DNA of 64,000 bases, taken from positions 883,819-947,818 of the forward strand of contig NZ_FO538765.1 of the NCBI RefSeq assembly GCF_000968135.1, in the 5' to 3' direction. This document shows, piece by piece, positions 29,596 to 38,606 of this stretch. The position numbers and the translations under genes were made by a program. The notes under the pieces are model-generated. The model was given only the letters and a program-made list of their open reading frames with translations, was not told where the DNA came from and did no database searches. Numbering within the stretch: position 1 is the stretch's first letter; each line of letters begins with the position of its first letter. The stretch is from Magnetospira sp. QH-2. Lineage in GTDB: Bacteria; Pseudomonadota; Alphaproteobacteria; Rhodospirillales; Magnetospiraceae.

Positions 29596-30261
29596 ATGAG
29601 AACCTTTGAAGAGATTTATGCCATTACCGCCGAACGGAAAGGCGATGTGGAGGCGATCCTCTCTACAATGGATGCGCCCAAATCTAAGGCGGATCTCGCG
29701 GCCATTGCCGATGACCGTTGGCTGGCCTGCATGACACGATGCATCTTTCAGGCGGGCTTCAGCTGGAAAGTGGTGGAAAACATGTGGCCCGGGTTCGAAG
29801 AGGCCTTCGAGGGCTTTGACGTGGACCGATGCCTGATGTTCGGTGGTGACGATCTGGACCGTCTCGTCTCCGATAAACGCATCGTTCGGAACGGTCAGAA
29901 GATCAGCGCGGTTCTGCGCAACGCGGCCTTTATCAGTGACCTATCGGACCAACACGGAGGCGCCGGGCGATTTTTTGCTGAATGGCCCACCGAAAAGTAT
30001 GCCGATCTACTGCTGCTGATGAAGAAACAAGGGGCCCGCCTTGGCGGGAATACCGGTCAGTATTTCCTGCGGTTCATGGGGGTCGATAGCTTCATTCTTT
30101 CCCGCGACGTGACCGCTCGCCTGATCGCCGAAGGCGTGGTGGACAGGACGCCCGCGTCACAAAGAGACATGGCGGCCGTTCAGGAAGCTTTCAATCAGTG
30201 GTGCGCGCAATCGGGACGCAGCCTCACCCAGGTCAGTCGGATTTTGGCAATGAGTATTTAA
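29596..30261 (+). CDS. DNA-3-methyladenine glycosylase I family (Tag-like) protein
   Basis: A 221-aa cytosolic protein. The segment WLACMTRCIFQAGFSWKVVE and the following N-G-Q-K-I-S-A-V-L-R-N-A match the helix-hairpin-helix glycosylase family of Tag (COG2818), which removes 3-methyladenine from alkylated DNA. The sequence is distant from E. coli Tag, and the zinc-binding N- and C-terminal residues are not obvious, so it may belong to the divergent subgroup with untested activity. The ATG at 29596 follows a GGGAAG site. It is the only plus-strand gene in this stretch. Confidence 0.75.
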   Translation: MRTFEEIYAITAERKGDVEAILSTMDAPKSKADLAAIADDRWLACMTRCIFQAGFSWKVVENMWPGFEEAFEGFDVDRCLMFGGDDLDRLVSDKRIVRNGQKISAVLRNAAFISDLSDQHGGAGRFFAEWPTEKYADLLLLMKKQGARLGGNTGQYFLRFMGVDSFILSRDVTARLIAEGVVDRTPASQRDMAAVQEAFNQWCAQSGRSLTQVSRILAMSI

Positions 30262-30262
30262 C

Positions 30263-30288
30263 GTATCCGTCTTGATCAAGACGGATAC
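30263..30288. terminator. Perfect 26-bp palindrome between converging genes
   Basis: The half GTATCCGTCTTGA is followed by its exact complement, giving a 26-base perfect palindrome flanked by A/T (TTTAAA). It lies between the stops of the glycosylase and the sugar dehydrogenase and can terminate both transcripts. The first 18 bases recur after the patatin gene at 47295, so it is a dispersed element rather than a one-off. Confidence 0.7.
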
Positions 30289-30289
30289 T

Positions 30290-31576
30290 TTAAACGCGCC
30301 AGAGGTCCACGCCGTCGGGACAGGCTTCGCGGTCCAGCGCCGCCCGCACATCCACCGCCAAACCCTTGCCATTCTTGAGCAACCCGGTCATCAGGCCCCA
30401 GCCACGGCTGATGAAATCTTCGTGGGCAACGGCCAGGATCACGGCGTCTGCAGGCTTCAGATCCGCTTCGTTGGTCAGGCGCATGCCATATTCCTGAGCC
30501 ACTTCGGCTGCCTCTGCATGGGGATCGGCGATCTGCACCGTGAAGCCCACGGCTTCTAATTCCCGAACGATATCCACCACCCGGGTATTGCGGATGTCGG
30601 GAACATCTTCCTTGAAGGTTATGCCCAGCACGGTAATCATCGCCTCGGCCCCCACACCGGCGCGCAGCAGCCGCTTGATGGTCATATCGGCCACCCAGGC
30701 GCCCATGCCGTCATTGATTCGTCGACCAGCCAGAATCACTTCGGGGATATAGCCCGTGGCCTCGGCCCGATAGGTCAGGTAGTAGGGATCGACGCCGATG
30801 CAATGGCCGCCGACCAGTCCTGGAGTAAAGCGCAGGAAATTCCACTTGGTCCCGGCGGCTTCCAGCACTTCCCGGGTATCGATACCCAGGCGGTTGAAGA
30901 TCAACGCCAGTTCATTCATCAAAGCGATATTGAGATCCCGCTGGGTATTCTCGATCACCTTGGCCGCTTCCGCTGCCTTGATGCTGCCGGTACGATGCAC
31001 TCCGGCCTCGACCACGCTGCCATAGACGTCGGCCACTAGGTCCAGGGTCGCGGCATCCTGCCCGGAGACCACCTTGACGATATTCTCAAAGCGATGCTCC
31101 TTGTCGCCTGGGTTGATGCGCTCCGGCGAATAGCCGACGGTAAAATCCGTTCCATTGGTCAGGCCTGATTCGGCCTCCAGCACCGGCACGCAGGATTCCT
31201 CGGTTGCCCCGGGATAAACGGTCGATTCATAGACCACCACATCGCCTTTTTTGAGCTGCTTGCCCAGGGTGCGGGTCGCCCCAATCAAAGGCGATAGATC
31301 CGGGCGCTTGTCGGCGGTAATGGGGGTGGGTACGGCGACAATATGGAAATCGGCCTGCCGCAGTTCTTCCGGATCGCTGCTGATCACCATGTTGGCGGCC
31401 CTCAGGTCGCCGTCCTCCACTTCACCCGTGGAATCATGGCCGTCGCGCAGCTCCGCCACCCGGGCCTCGTTGACATCGAAGGCCACCACCGGCACGCCTT
31501 TTTTGCCAAAAGCCACTGCCACCGGCAGCCCCACATAGCCCAGGCCGATAACCGAAATGCTTCTTTGGTGGGCCAC
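30290..31576 (-). CDS. Nucleotide-sugar dehydrogenase, TviB/WbpA type
   Basis: A 428-aa UDP-sugar 6-dehydrogenase. It has the Rossmann NAD site SVIGLGYVGLPVAVAFG at residues 7-23, the middle domain with K-A-A-E-A-A-K-V-I-E-N, and the catalytic cysteine in G-G-H-C-I-G-V-D-P-Y-Y-L, which is diagnostic of the Vi-antigen type (UDP-GlcNAc or UDP-GalNAc to the uronic acid) rather than UDP-glucose dehydrogenase. The start is GTG at 31576, immediately after the epimerase stop, so the two form an operon. Such pairs are typical of exopolysaccharide loci linked to exosortase/PEP-CTERM systems. Confidence 0.92.
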   Translation of the reverse strand: MAHQRSISVIGLGYVGLPVAVAFGKKGVPVVAFDVNEARVAELRDGHDSTGEVEDGDLRAANMVISSDPEELRQADFHIVAVPTPITADKRPDLSPLIGATRTLGKQLKKGDVVVYESTVYPGATEESCVPVLEAESGLTNGTDFTVGYSPERINPGDKEHRFENIVKVVSGQDAATLDLVADVYGSVVEAGVHRTGSIKAAEAAKVIENTQRDLNIALMNELALIFNRLGIDTREVLEAAGTKWNFLRFTPGLVGGHCIGVDPYYLTYRAEATGYIPEVILAGRRINDGMGAWVADMTIKRLLRAGVGAEAMITVLGITFKEDVPDIRNTRVVDIVRELEAVGFTVQIADPHAEAAEVAQEYGMRLTNEADLKPADAVILAVAHEDFISRGWGLMTGLLKNGKGLAVDVRAALDREACPDGVDLWRV

Positions 31577-32590
31577 TTATGCCATCCCGTAATAGTCTTT
31601 GAACCAAGCAACGAAGTTGGCCACGCCCTCTTCCACCGATGTGGAGGGTTGATAGCCCGTATCCTCGGTCAGGCTGGACACATCGGCCCAGGTGGCCGAA
31701 ACATCGCCGGGCTGCATGGGCAGCATGTTCTTTTCCGCCACCTTACCCAGATTCTCTTCCAGCAACTCGATATAGCGCATCAACTGCACCGGCTTATTGT
31801 TGCCAATGTTGTAGATCCGGAAGGGCGCGGTGACGCTGCGCGACGGATCGGGCTCGTCGCCTCCGGCATTCGGATCGGCCTCGGGAATGCGGTCGAGCAC
31901 CCGGATCACCCCATCCACAATGTCATCGACATAGGTGAAATCGCGCATCATGTCGCCGTGATTGAACACGTTGATGGGACGCCCTTCGACAATGGCCTGC
32001 GTGAAATTGAACAGGGCCATGTCGGGCCGTCCCCAGGGGCCGTAGACGGTAAAGAACCTCAGGCCGGTGGAGGGAATACGGAACAAATGGCTATAGGTAT
32101 GGGCCATCACCTCGTTGGCTTTTTTACTCGCCGCGTAAAGGCTGATGGGATGATCCACTCGATCACCGACATTGAAGGGCATGCGGGTATTGGTGCCATA
32201 CACAGAGCTCGACGAGGCATAGACGAAATGCTCTACCTCCACCGCGCGGCACCCTTCCAGCAGGTTGGCGAAACCGACAATGTTGGTATCCACATAGGCC
32301 GAGGGATTGTCGATGCTGTAGCGCACTCCGGCCTGGGCCGCCAGATTGATCACCCGGTCCGGCCGCTCTTTTTCGAATAGGGCAGCCAGTGCATCGCGTT
32401 CCTCGATCCCCATGCGGACCAGGGTGCAATTGGGATGATCCTTGATCCGAGCCTCGCGGGCCAATTTCAGATTCACGTCGTAATAGTCGTTGAGGTTATC
32501 GATCCCGACCACGGAATCGCCGCGTTCGAGCAGTCGCAATGCGATCTGGTTGCCGATGAACCCGGCGGTACCGGTGATGAGAACCTTCAT
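31577..32590 (-). CDS. UDP-glucuronate 4-epimerase-like SDR protein
   Basis: A 337-aa extended short-chain dehydrogenase: the NAD motif TGTAGFIGNQIALRLLERG (G-x-x-G-x-x-G), D-N-L-N-D-Y-Y-D, the catalytic YASSSSVYG and Y-A-A-S-K-K, and R-F-F-T-V-Y-G-P-W-G-R-P-D-M-A, the pattern of UDP-glucuronate epimerases (LpsL/WbnF). It interconverts gluco- and galacto-configured uronic acids for surface polysaccharide. It lies directly upstream of the dehydrogenase, which could feed it. Confidence 0.92.
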   Translation of the reverse strand: MKVLITGTAGFIGNQIALRLLERGDSVVGIDNLNDYYDVNLKLAREARIKDHPNCTLVRMGIEERDALAALFEKERPDRVINLAAQAGVRYSIDNPSAYVDTNIVGFANLLEGCRAVEVEHFVYASSSSVYGTNTRMPFNVGDRVDHPISLYAASKKANEVMAHTYSHLFRIPSTGLRFFTVYGPWGRPDMALFNFTQAIVEGRPINVFNHGDMMRDFTYVDDIVDGVIRVLDRIPEADPNAGGDEPDPSRSVTAPFRIYNIGNNKPVQLMRYIELLEENLGKVAEKNMLPMQPGDVSATWADVSSLTEDTGYQPSTSVEEGVANFVAWFKDYYGMA

Positions 32591-32713
32591 GTTTCCTGTT
32601 TCCCCTTCGAATGACGACTGAAATCCTGCAGGACTCGCCGAAGCGCCTGCACGTTAACCAAAGTTGACGGCAGGCGAAAGGCGGAAAATCACCAGATTCC
32701 CGAGAGAAGACAA

Positions 32714-34075
32714 TCAGGTGCGGATATTCAGCGTCTTCATCAGGCCATAGAGTGTCGGACGGCTGACGCCGAGCAGTTTGGCGGCGGCAGAGACGTTATT
32801 GTCGTTGAGCTCCAGAGCCTGCATGACCAGATTGTATTCGGCCTTTTCCCGGACGTCCTTGAGGGTGGGAAATCCTTGGCTGACCTCGCCTGCTTCCAGG
32901 TTCAGGTCCTCCTCACTGAGCAGTTTGCCATCGGCAAGCACAACGGCGCGTTTGATGCGATTTTCCAGTTCGCGCACATTGCCGGGCCATTCATACGAAC
33001 TGATGGCGGCCAGAGCGCCACTGGTGAATCCTTTGACCGGTCGGTCCAAATCCCGGGCGAACTTGTCGAGGAAGAACTTGGCCAGCACTTCCTTGTCACC
33101 ACTGCGTTCGCGCAAGGCCGGAATGCGCACGTTGACTTCGTCCAGTCGATAATAGAGATCCTCGCGGAAACGACCGTCGGCGATCATCTCCTCCATGGGC
33201 TGGTTCGTGGCCGAGACCACCCGCACGTCCACCTTGATCTCCGACCGTCCGCCAATGCGATCGATCACTCGGTTTTGCAGGAATCTGAGCATTTTTGATT
33301 GCAGATTCAGCGGCATATCGCCGATTTCGTCCAGGAACAACGTGCCCTTGTTCGCCTGTTCTACCTTGCCGATGGTCTGTTTATGGGCGCCGGTAAACGC
33401 GCCTTTTTCATAGCCGAACAGCTCGCTTTCCAGCAGGTGTTCGGGGATGGCCGCGCAGTTGATGGCCACATAGGGCCCCTTGGCGCGCGGGCTCATTTCG
33501 TGCAGGGCATGGGCCATCAGGTCCTTGCCGGTACCACTCTCGCCCATCACCAGCACAGAAACATCCGATGGCGCGAGCCGTTCGATCATGCGGCAGGCGC
33601 TGAGCATTTCCGGGCTACCGGCAATGATGCCCCCAAGAGGGGTCTCTTTGCGTTCGTTGGCGTAGCGTTGATTTTCCTCTTCCAACTCATACAGGCGCAG
33701 AGCCCGCCGCATTATCAAACGCAATTCATCGATATCCACCGGTTTCGGATAAAAATCATAGGCACCCAGGCTGACGGCCTTCAGGGCGTTGTTCCGGTCC
33801 TCGTTGCCGCTGGCGATGATCACCTTGGTCAAGGGACGAAAGGTGAGGATTTCTTCCAGGGTCGCCAAGCCTTCACTGGCACCATTGGGATCGGGCGGCA
33901 GGCCAAGGTCCAGCACGACGATGGTCGGCTCTTCCTTGCGCATGGTGGTCATGGCATCCTTGCGGTTCCCGGCAACCATGATCTCAAAAACGTCGTCATC
34001 CGCCAGAGCCCAGCGCATTTGGCTGCGCAGACCGTCGTCATCCTCGACGACGAGTGCTTTGCTTTTGCGTGCCAT
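32714..34075 (-). CDS. prsR: PEP-CTERM system sigma-54 response regulator PrsR
   Basis: A 453-aa NtrC-type activator: receiver (1-130, phospho-acceptor aspartate in V-V-L-D-L-G-L-P), AAA+ domain (about 150-385, Walker A G-E-S-G-T-G-K-D, intact G-A-F-T-G-A sigma-54 contact loop, Walker B FLDEIGDM), and a Fis-type HTH at the end (NNVSAAAKLLGVSRPTLYGLM). The receiver with DPNGASEGL and the neighbouring PrsK identify it as PrsR of exosortase loci. It should activate sigma-54 promoters of PEP-CTERM genes; two such promoters are seen at 39.7 and 41.0 kb. It is 38 bases downstream of prsK, same operon. Confidence 0.95.
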   Translation of the reverse strand: MARKSKALVVEDDDGLRSQMRWALADDDVFEIMVAGNRKDAMTTMRKEEPTIVVLDLGLPPDPNGASEGLATLEEILTFRPLTKVIIASGNEDRNNALKAVSLGAYDFYPKPVDIDELRLIMRRALRLYELEEENQRYANERKETPLGGIIAGSPEMLSACRMIERLAPSDVSVLVMGESGTGKDLMAHALHEMSPRAKGPYVAINCAAIPEHLLESELFGYEKGAFTGAHKQTIGKVEQANKGTLFLDEIGDMPLNLQSKMLRFLQNRVIDRIGGRSEIKVDVRVVSATNQPMEEMIADGRFREDLYYRLDEVNVRIPALRERSGDKEVLAKFFLDKFARDLDRPVKGFTSGALAAISSYEWPGNVRELENRIKRAVVLADGKLLSEEDLNLEAGEVSQGFPTLKDVREKAEYNLVMQALELNDNNVSAAAKLLGVSRPTLYGLMKTLNIRT

Positions 34076-34112
34076 ACCGATCTTGATACTCCCAGTTGGT
34101 AACCAAGCCCGC

Positions 34113-36290
34113 TTACGGGGCCTGTAAGATAATCCGCATTTTCGTTCCGTGACCCGGTGCGGTCACGACGTCAAGACGCCCGCCCATCTCGACCACCATT
34201 TGCCGAGTCTGGAAGGCCCCCAAACCATACCCTTCATCCTTGGCCGTCTCCAAGGGGCGAAACAGTTTATCGCGCACGAAATCCGGATCCATGCCCGGCC
34301 CGTCGTCGCTCACCTCCACCACCACCTCGTGCCCGTCTCTAAACAGCCCCAAGGCCACCAGCCCGGCCGCCCCCGCGGCCTCGATGGCATTCTGCAGCAG
34401 ATGGTTCAGCGCCGCGGTCATTCTTTCCCGATCCACGAGCAAGATGCCCGGGTCCTCAAGGGTGATATCCATATCGCTCTTTTGTTTTTGCCAGATGGCA
34501 GCGATATCCTCCACCACGGTCCGCAGACGCTCCAATCCTTCAGCCGCGTCGTCTTCTTTCGCCGCCGGTTGTTCATTGAAGGCCGAAGAGGCTTCGGTGG
34601 TCAAGATACCATCCTCGGCGTTCTCCGCCTTGAACTGAGCCAACAGTTCCTTCATGCGCTCCACGGAATTGCGCACGGTCATCTGCATGTCCTTTTGAAA
34701 CTCGGGGTCATGGCCGTACTTTTCCGCGTTCTGCACCATCAGCGACATCTGGCTGACCAGATTCTTGATATCGTGAATAATGAAGGCCGAACGGCGATTG
34801 AAGGCTTCCAGGCGTCGGGCATCGGACAGGGCACTAACGGCATGTTCTTCGGCCAGGTATCCGGCTGCCTGCCGCCCGACGGTCTTGAGCAGATCCAGGG
34901 TTTCCCAATCCAGGGCAATGGGCGTTCTGGGCTGGCCCAATACCAGGAACGCCTCCAATTCATCCCGGTGGAACAGCGGCAAAATGATTTGCGCCCGTTG
35001 GTGCTCCACCAGCCAATCAGGCGGCTCCAATCCGTCATAGCTTTCCGGGTCGGCCCGATAGTCGGCCAGATCGACCACCCATTTGGTCTCTCGCAAATAT
35101 CCCACCATGGGGGCCTCTTCGGAGATGCCGGGAAAGGCCTCGCCCGGCAGCGCCCCCGACAAATTCCATCGGGCGGTCGGCAGGAAGGCCTTGTCCCCTT
35201 CGCGGTATTCCCACAGCCCCGCCGACGTACAATCGAAGATATCGGCCACGGCTCGGATGATACGACCGTTGAGCGCCGCCCCTTGCGCCGGATCGGACAT
35301 GACATGGGTAAACCGCAGCCAAACCTCGCGGTAGTCGTGGGTATATTGGAAAAAATGCTTGGCGATCCAAACCCGGACCCGGGACCGCACCGCGCCCGAG
35401 GAATACAGCAACAAGGTGACCAGCCCCGCACCGACCAGGAACACGATCTGGAACATCGGCCCCCAGCTCTGGTCCACCGTGCGGGCCAGATAGCCCACGC
35501 CTGCCATCACGATCAAATAGAGCCCACTCCCGACCAGCGCCGCCGTATGAAACACCACCCGCCGGGACAAGTGGATCTCCACTTCCCAAGACCGGATGCG
35601 GGAAACCGAAATGGCGATCAGCGGAACGGCAAAGGCGTCTACAAATCCCCGGGCCAGATAGATGTTGTTGTCCAATCGATTGAACAAAGACGCATCGGCA
35701 TAGAGAAAAAAGTCAAAACCGAACAGGGTGCTCAAACCGAAACAGAGATGCTTGACGGCCCACCGTCCATCCTCATCGGCATTGCGGTAGAGGTTCTCCA
35801 CCAGCAACAGGCCGAGCACGGGAAGTGTCACATGGGCAATCTGAGACACCGTGGCGTAATGGCTTTGCAGCGAGGGAAACAGGTCGGCCAAGACCATCAA
35901 CTGATGAAACAAAATCGGGACCACCGAGGCGATCCCGGCAATGAAAAACACGGTCAGAGTAAAGCGGTGGCCACGCTCTCCATGCTTGTGAACCCGCAGC
36001 AATTGGCCAAGGAAGAACAGCCACCCCAGGTTTCGAAACACTTCAAACGTGAACGGAAGCATCGAAGCGGAGTGGGTAAACATCGACAACGATGTGGATG
36101 CGGCCCAGATCGCCGTAAGCGCGCTGGAAATTGCCACCAGTCGCTTTCGAGACCAGTCCGCCCGGCTAGACCAGATCAAGGCCAAAAGACCCAGATAGGC
36201 CACGGCACTCAATAAGTAGCCGACAGCCCCCATTTCCAAATACACCGAGGCGACCGTCGCAATGGACTCCAAGGAATTTTCCACGTTCAT
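34113..36290 (-). CDS. prsK: PEP-CTERM system histidine kinase PrsK
   Basis: A 725-aa membrane histidine kinase. The N-terminal third has about eight to nine TM helices (first GAVGYLLSAVAYLGLLAL), then a GAF-like domain (about 320-460) and a kinase core. The H-box segment F-I-I-H-D-I-K-N-L-V-S-Q-M has the phosphorylatable histidine, the N-box is HLLQNAIEAAG, and the G-boxes are D-D-G-P-G-M-D and G-Y-G-L-G-A-F. This architecture and the adjacent prsR define PrsK. The signal it senses is unknown. A start at 36290 is used. Confidence 0.95.
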   Translation of the reverse strand: MNVENSLESIATVASVYLEMGAVGYLLSAVAYLGLLALIWSSRADWSRKRLVAISSALTAIWAASTSLSMFTHSASMLPFTFEVFRNLGWLFFLGQLLRVHKHGERGHRFTLTVFFIAGIASVVPILFHQLMVLADLFPSLQSHYATVSQIAHVTLPVLGLLLVENLYRNADEDGRWAVKHLCFGLSTLFGFDFFLYADASLFNRLDNNIYLARGFVDAFAVPLIAISVSRIRSWEVEIHLSRRVVFHTAALVGSGLYLIVMAGVGYLARTVDQSWGPMFQIVFLVGAGLVTLLLYSSGAVRSRVRVWIAKHFFQYTHDYREVWLRFTHVMSDPAQGAALNGRIIRAVADIFDCTSAGLWEYREGDKAFLPTARWNLSGALPGEAFPGISEEAPMVGYLRETKWVVDLADYRADPESYDGLEPPDWLVEHQRAQIILPLFHRDELEAFLVLGQPRTPIALDWETLDLLKTVGRQAAGYLAEEHAVSALSDARRLEAFNRRSAFIIHDIKNLVSQMSLMVQNAEKYGHDPEFQKDMQMTVRNSVERMKELLAQFKAENAEDGILTTEASSAFNEQPAAKEDDAAEGLERLRTVVEDIAAIWQKQKSDMDITLEDPGILLVDRERMTAALNHLLQNAIEAAGAAGLVALGLFRDGHEVVVEVSDDGPGMDPDFVRDKLFRPLETAKDEGYGLGAFQTRQMVVEMGGRLDVVTAPGHGTKMRIILQAP

Positions 36291-36354
36291 GCCTTCAATG
36301 AGCCAGATACAGGTTCCGGGTTCGATATGAAACTAAGGCCATCCTCAGCCCGTG

Positions 36355-37446
36355 TCACGCTTCGTCATTCTTTTCCGTCATCCAACGCAAGGACTTGCGC
36401 ACCAAATGCGGAATGAGCAGCGTCAGGGGCATACGCTGATGATGGGAGCGGATGTACAAGATCATGAGAGCCAGATCCGTTCCTCTCGTGTGGCAGAAGC
36501 CATGCCGGGGCCGCAAGGCATGATCCCAGCAAAAACCCATCACCGGCCGAGCGAGACCGCCCGGGCGCCCCTTTTGGACTTGTTTCATTACGTCCGGCGG
36601 CACGGGCGTTCCGAGAAGCCGGGTCAGATGCGTGAGGGCGTAATACAAGAAGCGAAGAATATCCAGGTCCTCGGCCCGTGGGACCAATCCCTCCCAAAAG
36701 CCTTCTTCCGACGAGAAATGACGCAACAGCATATCCATGTCCGACAGATCGCGCACCGCGTGTTCGAAATCCCCCTCGCTGAACAGATGGACCATACTGT
36801 GCAGGACCATGTCTTGGGGGGATAGGACCCAAAGCCCCGGCCATCCGTCCACCGGTCGCGCGGCGTCGCGCAGTTTCCGAGCCTCGATATCCACCCGCGT
36901 GGTTTGCGGCAGAATAGTATGATGCACATCAAGCATGGATTTGCGCCGCATATGGGTAACCGGCGGGATCTGGTGCATCCAGGTGCGGTAGTATTTGTCG
37001 TCATATGGATGAACTTTGCCTGGCACCCAACCGGCCTTGAACAGGGCCGCTTCGGTGTTCAACAGCAGTTCCTTGCGGACCATGAAATCGATATCGGTGA
37101 ACTTGCGCCCTTTGGCAGCGGGCAGACCAGCCGCCACGTAGGCCGCGCCCTTGAGCAAAATGGGTGGAATCTGGTCAATCTGCAAGGCTTCGAGGATCTT
37201 GCGGACTTCGAACAGGACGTCGCGCCCCTGTTTTTCCGCCATGACGGTGTCGTTGACCAGATGTCGCCTTGGACGCTCGGGCACCTGATCCAGAACGCCC
37301 GCCGTTTCCAATAGCGCACAGAGCCGGGCCAGAACATCCGAGCGGCGGGCCAGCCGGATCACCGTATCCCATTGCGCCATGTCCAGCCGCGTCGCGTCTT
37401 GCGGGCGGCGCATCAGCGCGTAAAGCGGGTTGTCCGCCATGGTCAT
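36355..37446 (-). CDS. Nucleotidyltransferase family protein of the HPr-rel-A cluster
   Basis: A 363-aa soluble protein of the NTP_transf_5 (uncharacterised nucleotidyltransferase) family, with ILLKGAAYVAAGLP and R-K-F-T-D-I-D-F-M-V (the G-x-x-x-x-x-D-x-D metal-binding pattern) near residues 96-124. Such genes accompany HprK-related kinase A and a PqqD-like protein in exosortase-associated clusters, and that is the arrangement here (kinase gene 245 bases upstream on the same strand). The substrate is unknown. The gap to the kinase gene is filled by two copies of a mobile repeat. Confidence 0.85.
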   Translation of the reverse strand: MTMADNPLYALMRRPQDATRLDMAQWDTVIRLARRSDVLARLCALLETAGVLDQVPERPRRHLVNDTVMAEKQGRDVLFEVRKILEALQIDQIPPILLKGAAYVAAGLPAAKGRKFTDIDFMVRKELLLNTEAALFKAGWVPGKVHPYDDKYYRTWMHQIPPVTHMRRKSMLDVHHTILPQTTRVDIEARKLRDAARPVDGWPGLWVLSPQDMVLHSMVHLFSEGDFEHAVRDLSDMDMLLRHFSSEEGFWEGLVPRAEDLDILRFLYYALTHLTRLLGTPVPPDVMKQVQKGRPGGLARPVMGFCWDHALRPRHGFCHTRGTDLALMILYIRSHHQRMPLTLLIPHLVRKSLRWMTEKNDEA

Positions 37447-37489
37447 TCAAGAATCTCCCAAGTCCGGATGGCACCGGATTATGCAATAT

Positions 37490-37592
37490 CTGGATCACTT
37501 GGTGTTGGATCGGAATTGATCTAACACGAAAAACGTGACCGGTTTCAACAAGGTCACGCGCGCCTGGCTGGATTCATGCCGACATGCGCTAG
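37490..37592. repeat. Diverged copy of CTAG-flanked mobile repeat
   Basis: It aligns over its full length with the young copies (GGATCACTTGGTGTTGGATC vs GATCACGTCGTGTTTGATC, then GAAAAACGTGA, CAAGGTC and a CATGC-GCTAG end) but with many substitutions and a small deletion. Its right CTAG is the left CTAG of the next copy, so the younger one inserted into its edge. Confidence 0.75.
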
Positions 37593-37695
37593 ATCACGTC
37601 GTCATTGATCGGATTCGATCAAACATGAAAAACGTGATCGATTCCAATAAGGTCGCGCGTGTCTAGCGGGTCCGATTGGACCCGACACGCGCTAG
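37589..37695. repeat. CTAG-flanked 99-bp mobile repeat, copy 1
   Basis: A 99-base core between two CTAG words. It differs from the copies at 48452 and 50188 by two or three bases. The core folds into two hairpins (see findings). Its right CTAG supplies the TAG stop of the HprK-related kinase gene. Confidence 0.9.
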
Positions 37696-38606
37696 GCCGG
37701 TGGTTCCAGCCCCGCGAACGCCGCTTCCGCCTGATCCAGGTTTCCATAGACGAAATCGTAGCAATCGCACTGGTCAATCAGCCTGGTCAGGGCCATGAAT
37801 CCCTTTTGTCCCAAGGGGCTGTAATTGATGGCATTGCTACCCACCTCGATACAGGTCTGTCCCTTGGAGCGAGCGGTAAAGCGCGCTTCGGCGCCTTCTT
37901 CGTAGCGCGGAAAGATCACCCAGGCCGGGGCGTCGCGGTCATGCTTGCGCAGCACGCTATCGGTGGGCGCCTTCATCAGGGCGACCGTTCCCTTGCCCGT
38001 ATCATGCACCGGCGCGCTGAACACGCTATCGGAGGCGAATCCCTTGATCACGTCGATGGACTTGTTTTTCAGGCTGACCGGGCGGACCAGCGGGCTGACG
38101 GAGCCGTCCACCAAGGAAATCAGCGCCAGCTCGTCGGAGAAAAGCCGCCAGCCCCGATGGACCAGTCCCGCGCATAGAGTGCTTTTTCCCGACCCCGGGG
38201 GCGCGGGCAGAATGGCCACCCGCCCTGCTTTTTCGATGGCGGCGGCATGCAAAATCAAGAAATGATGCCCATGGACATTGGCGCACCAGTTCAATCCCCA
38301 CTCCATAAGTGGCAGGGCTTGCGCCTTGGGCAGCGTATTGAAGGCGCTCCAGCCATCGAAAGAGAAGGCCACCTGTGGCTTGAACCAGTGGCGCAGACCC
38401 GGCGCCGGTTCCACTGAAACATGGAAGTCGGAAAAGCCGTCTTCGTCACCCAGCGGATAATCCCGATAGAGCGTGGCGATTCCCTCATGGATCAGCGCCA
38501 AGGGGGAATAGAGCCGCATGATGAACGGGCCGGTGCGCAGGGCAAGCCCGTCACCTTTCAGCTTACCGACGATTTCGTCATCCGACAGGTCCGACAACCG
38601 CATCAT
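37692..38606 (-). CDS. HprK-related kinase A (HPr-rel-A system)
   Basis: A 304-aa protein of the HPr kinase/phosphorylase-like family. The P-loop P-A-P-P-G-S-G-K-S-T-L is followed by W-R-L-F-S-D-E-L-A-L-I, the second HprK-like motif. It lacks the full HPr kinase signature, and this branch (HprK-rel-A) is known from clusters with a PqqD-like chaperone and exosortase genes, where its substrate is not established. The ATG at 38606 or 38603 follows GGAGG and overlaps the upstream stop. The TAG stop lies inside the CTAG of an inserted mobile repeat, so the natural C-terminus may have been altered. Confidence 0.88.
   Translation of the reverse strand: MMRLSDLSDDEIVGKLKGDGLALRTGPFIMRLYSPLALIHEGIATLYRDYPLGDEDGFSDFHVSVEPAPGLRHWFKPQVAFSFDGWSAFNTLPKAQALPLMEWGLNWCANVHGHHFLILHAAAIEKAGRVAILPAPPGSGKSTLCAGLVHRGWRLFSDELALISLVDGSVSPLVRPVSLKNKSIDVIKGFASDSVFSAPVHDTGKGTVALMKAPTDSVLRKHDRDAPAWVIFPRYEEGAEARFTARSKGQTCIEVGSNAINYSPLGQKGFMALTRLIDQCDCYDFVYGNLDQAEAAFAGLEPPA

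Noticed and set aside
32591-32713. Sigma-54 promoter before the epimerase-dehydrogenase operon
   Set aside because: No GG/GC pair at the right spacing could be found on the minus strand.
34149-36215. 688-aa open frame antisense to prsK
   Set aside because: Shadow of a real GC-rich gene: rich in His, Gln, Arg and Pro, no domain, and prsK on the other strand has all kinase motifs.
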